From: Coturnix japonica
Taxonomy: Eukaryota; Chordata; Aves; Galliformes; Phasianidae
NCBI RefSeq assembly: GCF_001577835.2
Contig: NC_029521.1
Span: 20,180,470 to 20,244,469 of the forward strand
Direction: 5' to 3'
Length of the DNA: 64,000 nucleotides
Part shown: piece after piece, positions 63,461-64,000 of the stretch
Position numbering within the stretch: position 1 is the first letter of the stretch
Layout: each line of letters opens with the position of its first letter
Made by a program: the position numbers and the translations under genes
The notes under the pieces: model-generated
What the model saw: only the letters and a program-made list of their open reading frames with translations
What the model was told of the DNA's origin: nothing
Databases searched by the model: none

Positions 63461-64000
63461 CTGTGAAAAACATTTAATAAGAAAGAAATTATCCCTGGAT
63501 TTTTTAAGCTTATTTTAAGAACAATCACCCCAGATTGGGCCAGTGACAACAGTGTGGTTGGTTGGCAATCATTAAATCAAGTGATGCAAGTAGAAGAAGA
63601 CCTGATCCTTTCTAAGAATAATTTTGCCATTCTGAGTTAGCGTTACATAGTATAAAAAGGTAAAATTTGGCATATCAAACCACAGGAATGTTTCTGTATA
63701 AAAATAACGCTCAGAAGCAAAGTCACTTCTCTGATCTTACACTCATTTTATCAGGCCACTTCAGGCTCTACTCACACCAGCTTTACATACCAACTTCTAC
63801 CTCCTGCAGCACAAAATAAGATCTGCTTCCCATAAGGAGTCACAAAGTATTTTTAACAGCTCTCACTATCACTGACATCCATTAAATTGTATGCAAACTG
63901 TCCCAATCACCTGAACCCCGCTACCAAACTAACCCTCTTTCTGAGGTAACTTTCACCTTCATTTGCCTTGCACTCTACTATCACAATACATACCACAAGC
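63461..64000. other. SLF2: SLF2 intron, right edge of window
   Basis: AT-rich sequence upstream of the large SLF2 exon. No exon with convincing splice sites and frame was found, so the preceding SLF2 exon is probably outside the window. Confidence 0.5.

Overview
This is nuclear DNA from a bird, most likely a galliform close to chicken. The evidence is vertebrate multi-exon genes with GT-AG introns, several CR1 LINE 3' ends (the dominant avian retrotransposon), and very short introns in a GC-rich block. Eight protein-coding genes are present. Their order and relative orientation match human 10q24.31, read in reverse: KAZALD1(-), SFXN3(-), PDZD7(+), LZTS2(-), TWNK(-), MRPL43(+), SEMA4G(-), SLF2(-). 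I rebuilt the coding exons by hand from splice sites and reading-frame continuity. All seven complete genes close into uninterrupted frames with sizes normal for their families. SLF2 runs off the right edge, and its 5' part is missing.

Layout. Bases 1-4.4 kb hold KAZALD1 and its CpG-rich 5' noncoding exon. Bases 4.4-7.5 kb are intergenic, with AT-rich patches full of TAAT cores inside GC-rich DNA; they are candidate regulatory elements of the neighbouring TLX1/LBX1 landscape (those genes are not in the window). Bases 7.6-17.7 kb hold SFXN3 and PDZD7, head to head across a CpG island. Bases 17.6-22.3 kb hold LZTS2, tail to tail with PDZD7. Bases 22.5-26.75 kb hold TWNK and MRPL43, head to head with only 132 bases between start codons. 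Bases 26.76-36.75 kb hold SEMA4G. Bases 37-45 kb are a long intergenic stretch with no gene I can support. Bases 45.2-64 kb hold the 3' two thirds of SLF2. Around 43-45 kb the DNA changes from GC-rich with short introns to AT-rich with long introns.

The genes do not form one pathway. TWNK (mtDNA helicase), MRPL43 (mitoribosome) and SFXN3 (inner-membrane serine carrier) are mitochondrial. PDZD7 is a stereocilia ankle-link scaffold. LZTS2 is a cytoskeletal and Wnt-modulating coiled-coil protein. SEMA4G and KAZALD1 act at the cell surface or outside the cell. SLF2 serves SMC5/6-dependent genome maintenance. Their linkage is an old vertebrate syntenic block.

I found no undescribed biological system. 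The most checkable oddities are an in-frame upstream extension of LZTS2, an MRPL43 stop codon lying inside its own duplicated AATAAA signal, a PIP-box-like C-terminus in SLF2 split between two exons, and TAAT-rich noncoding patches.
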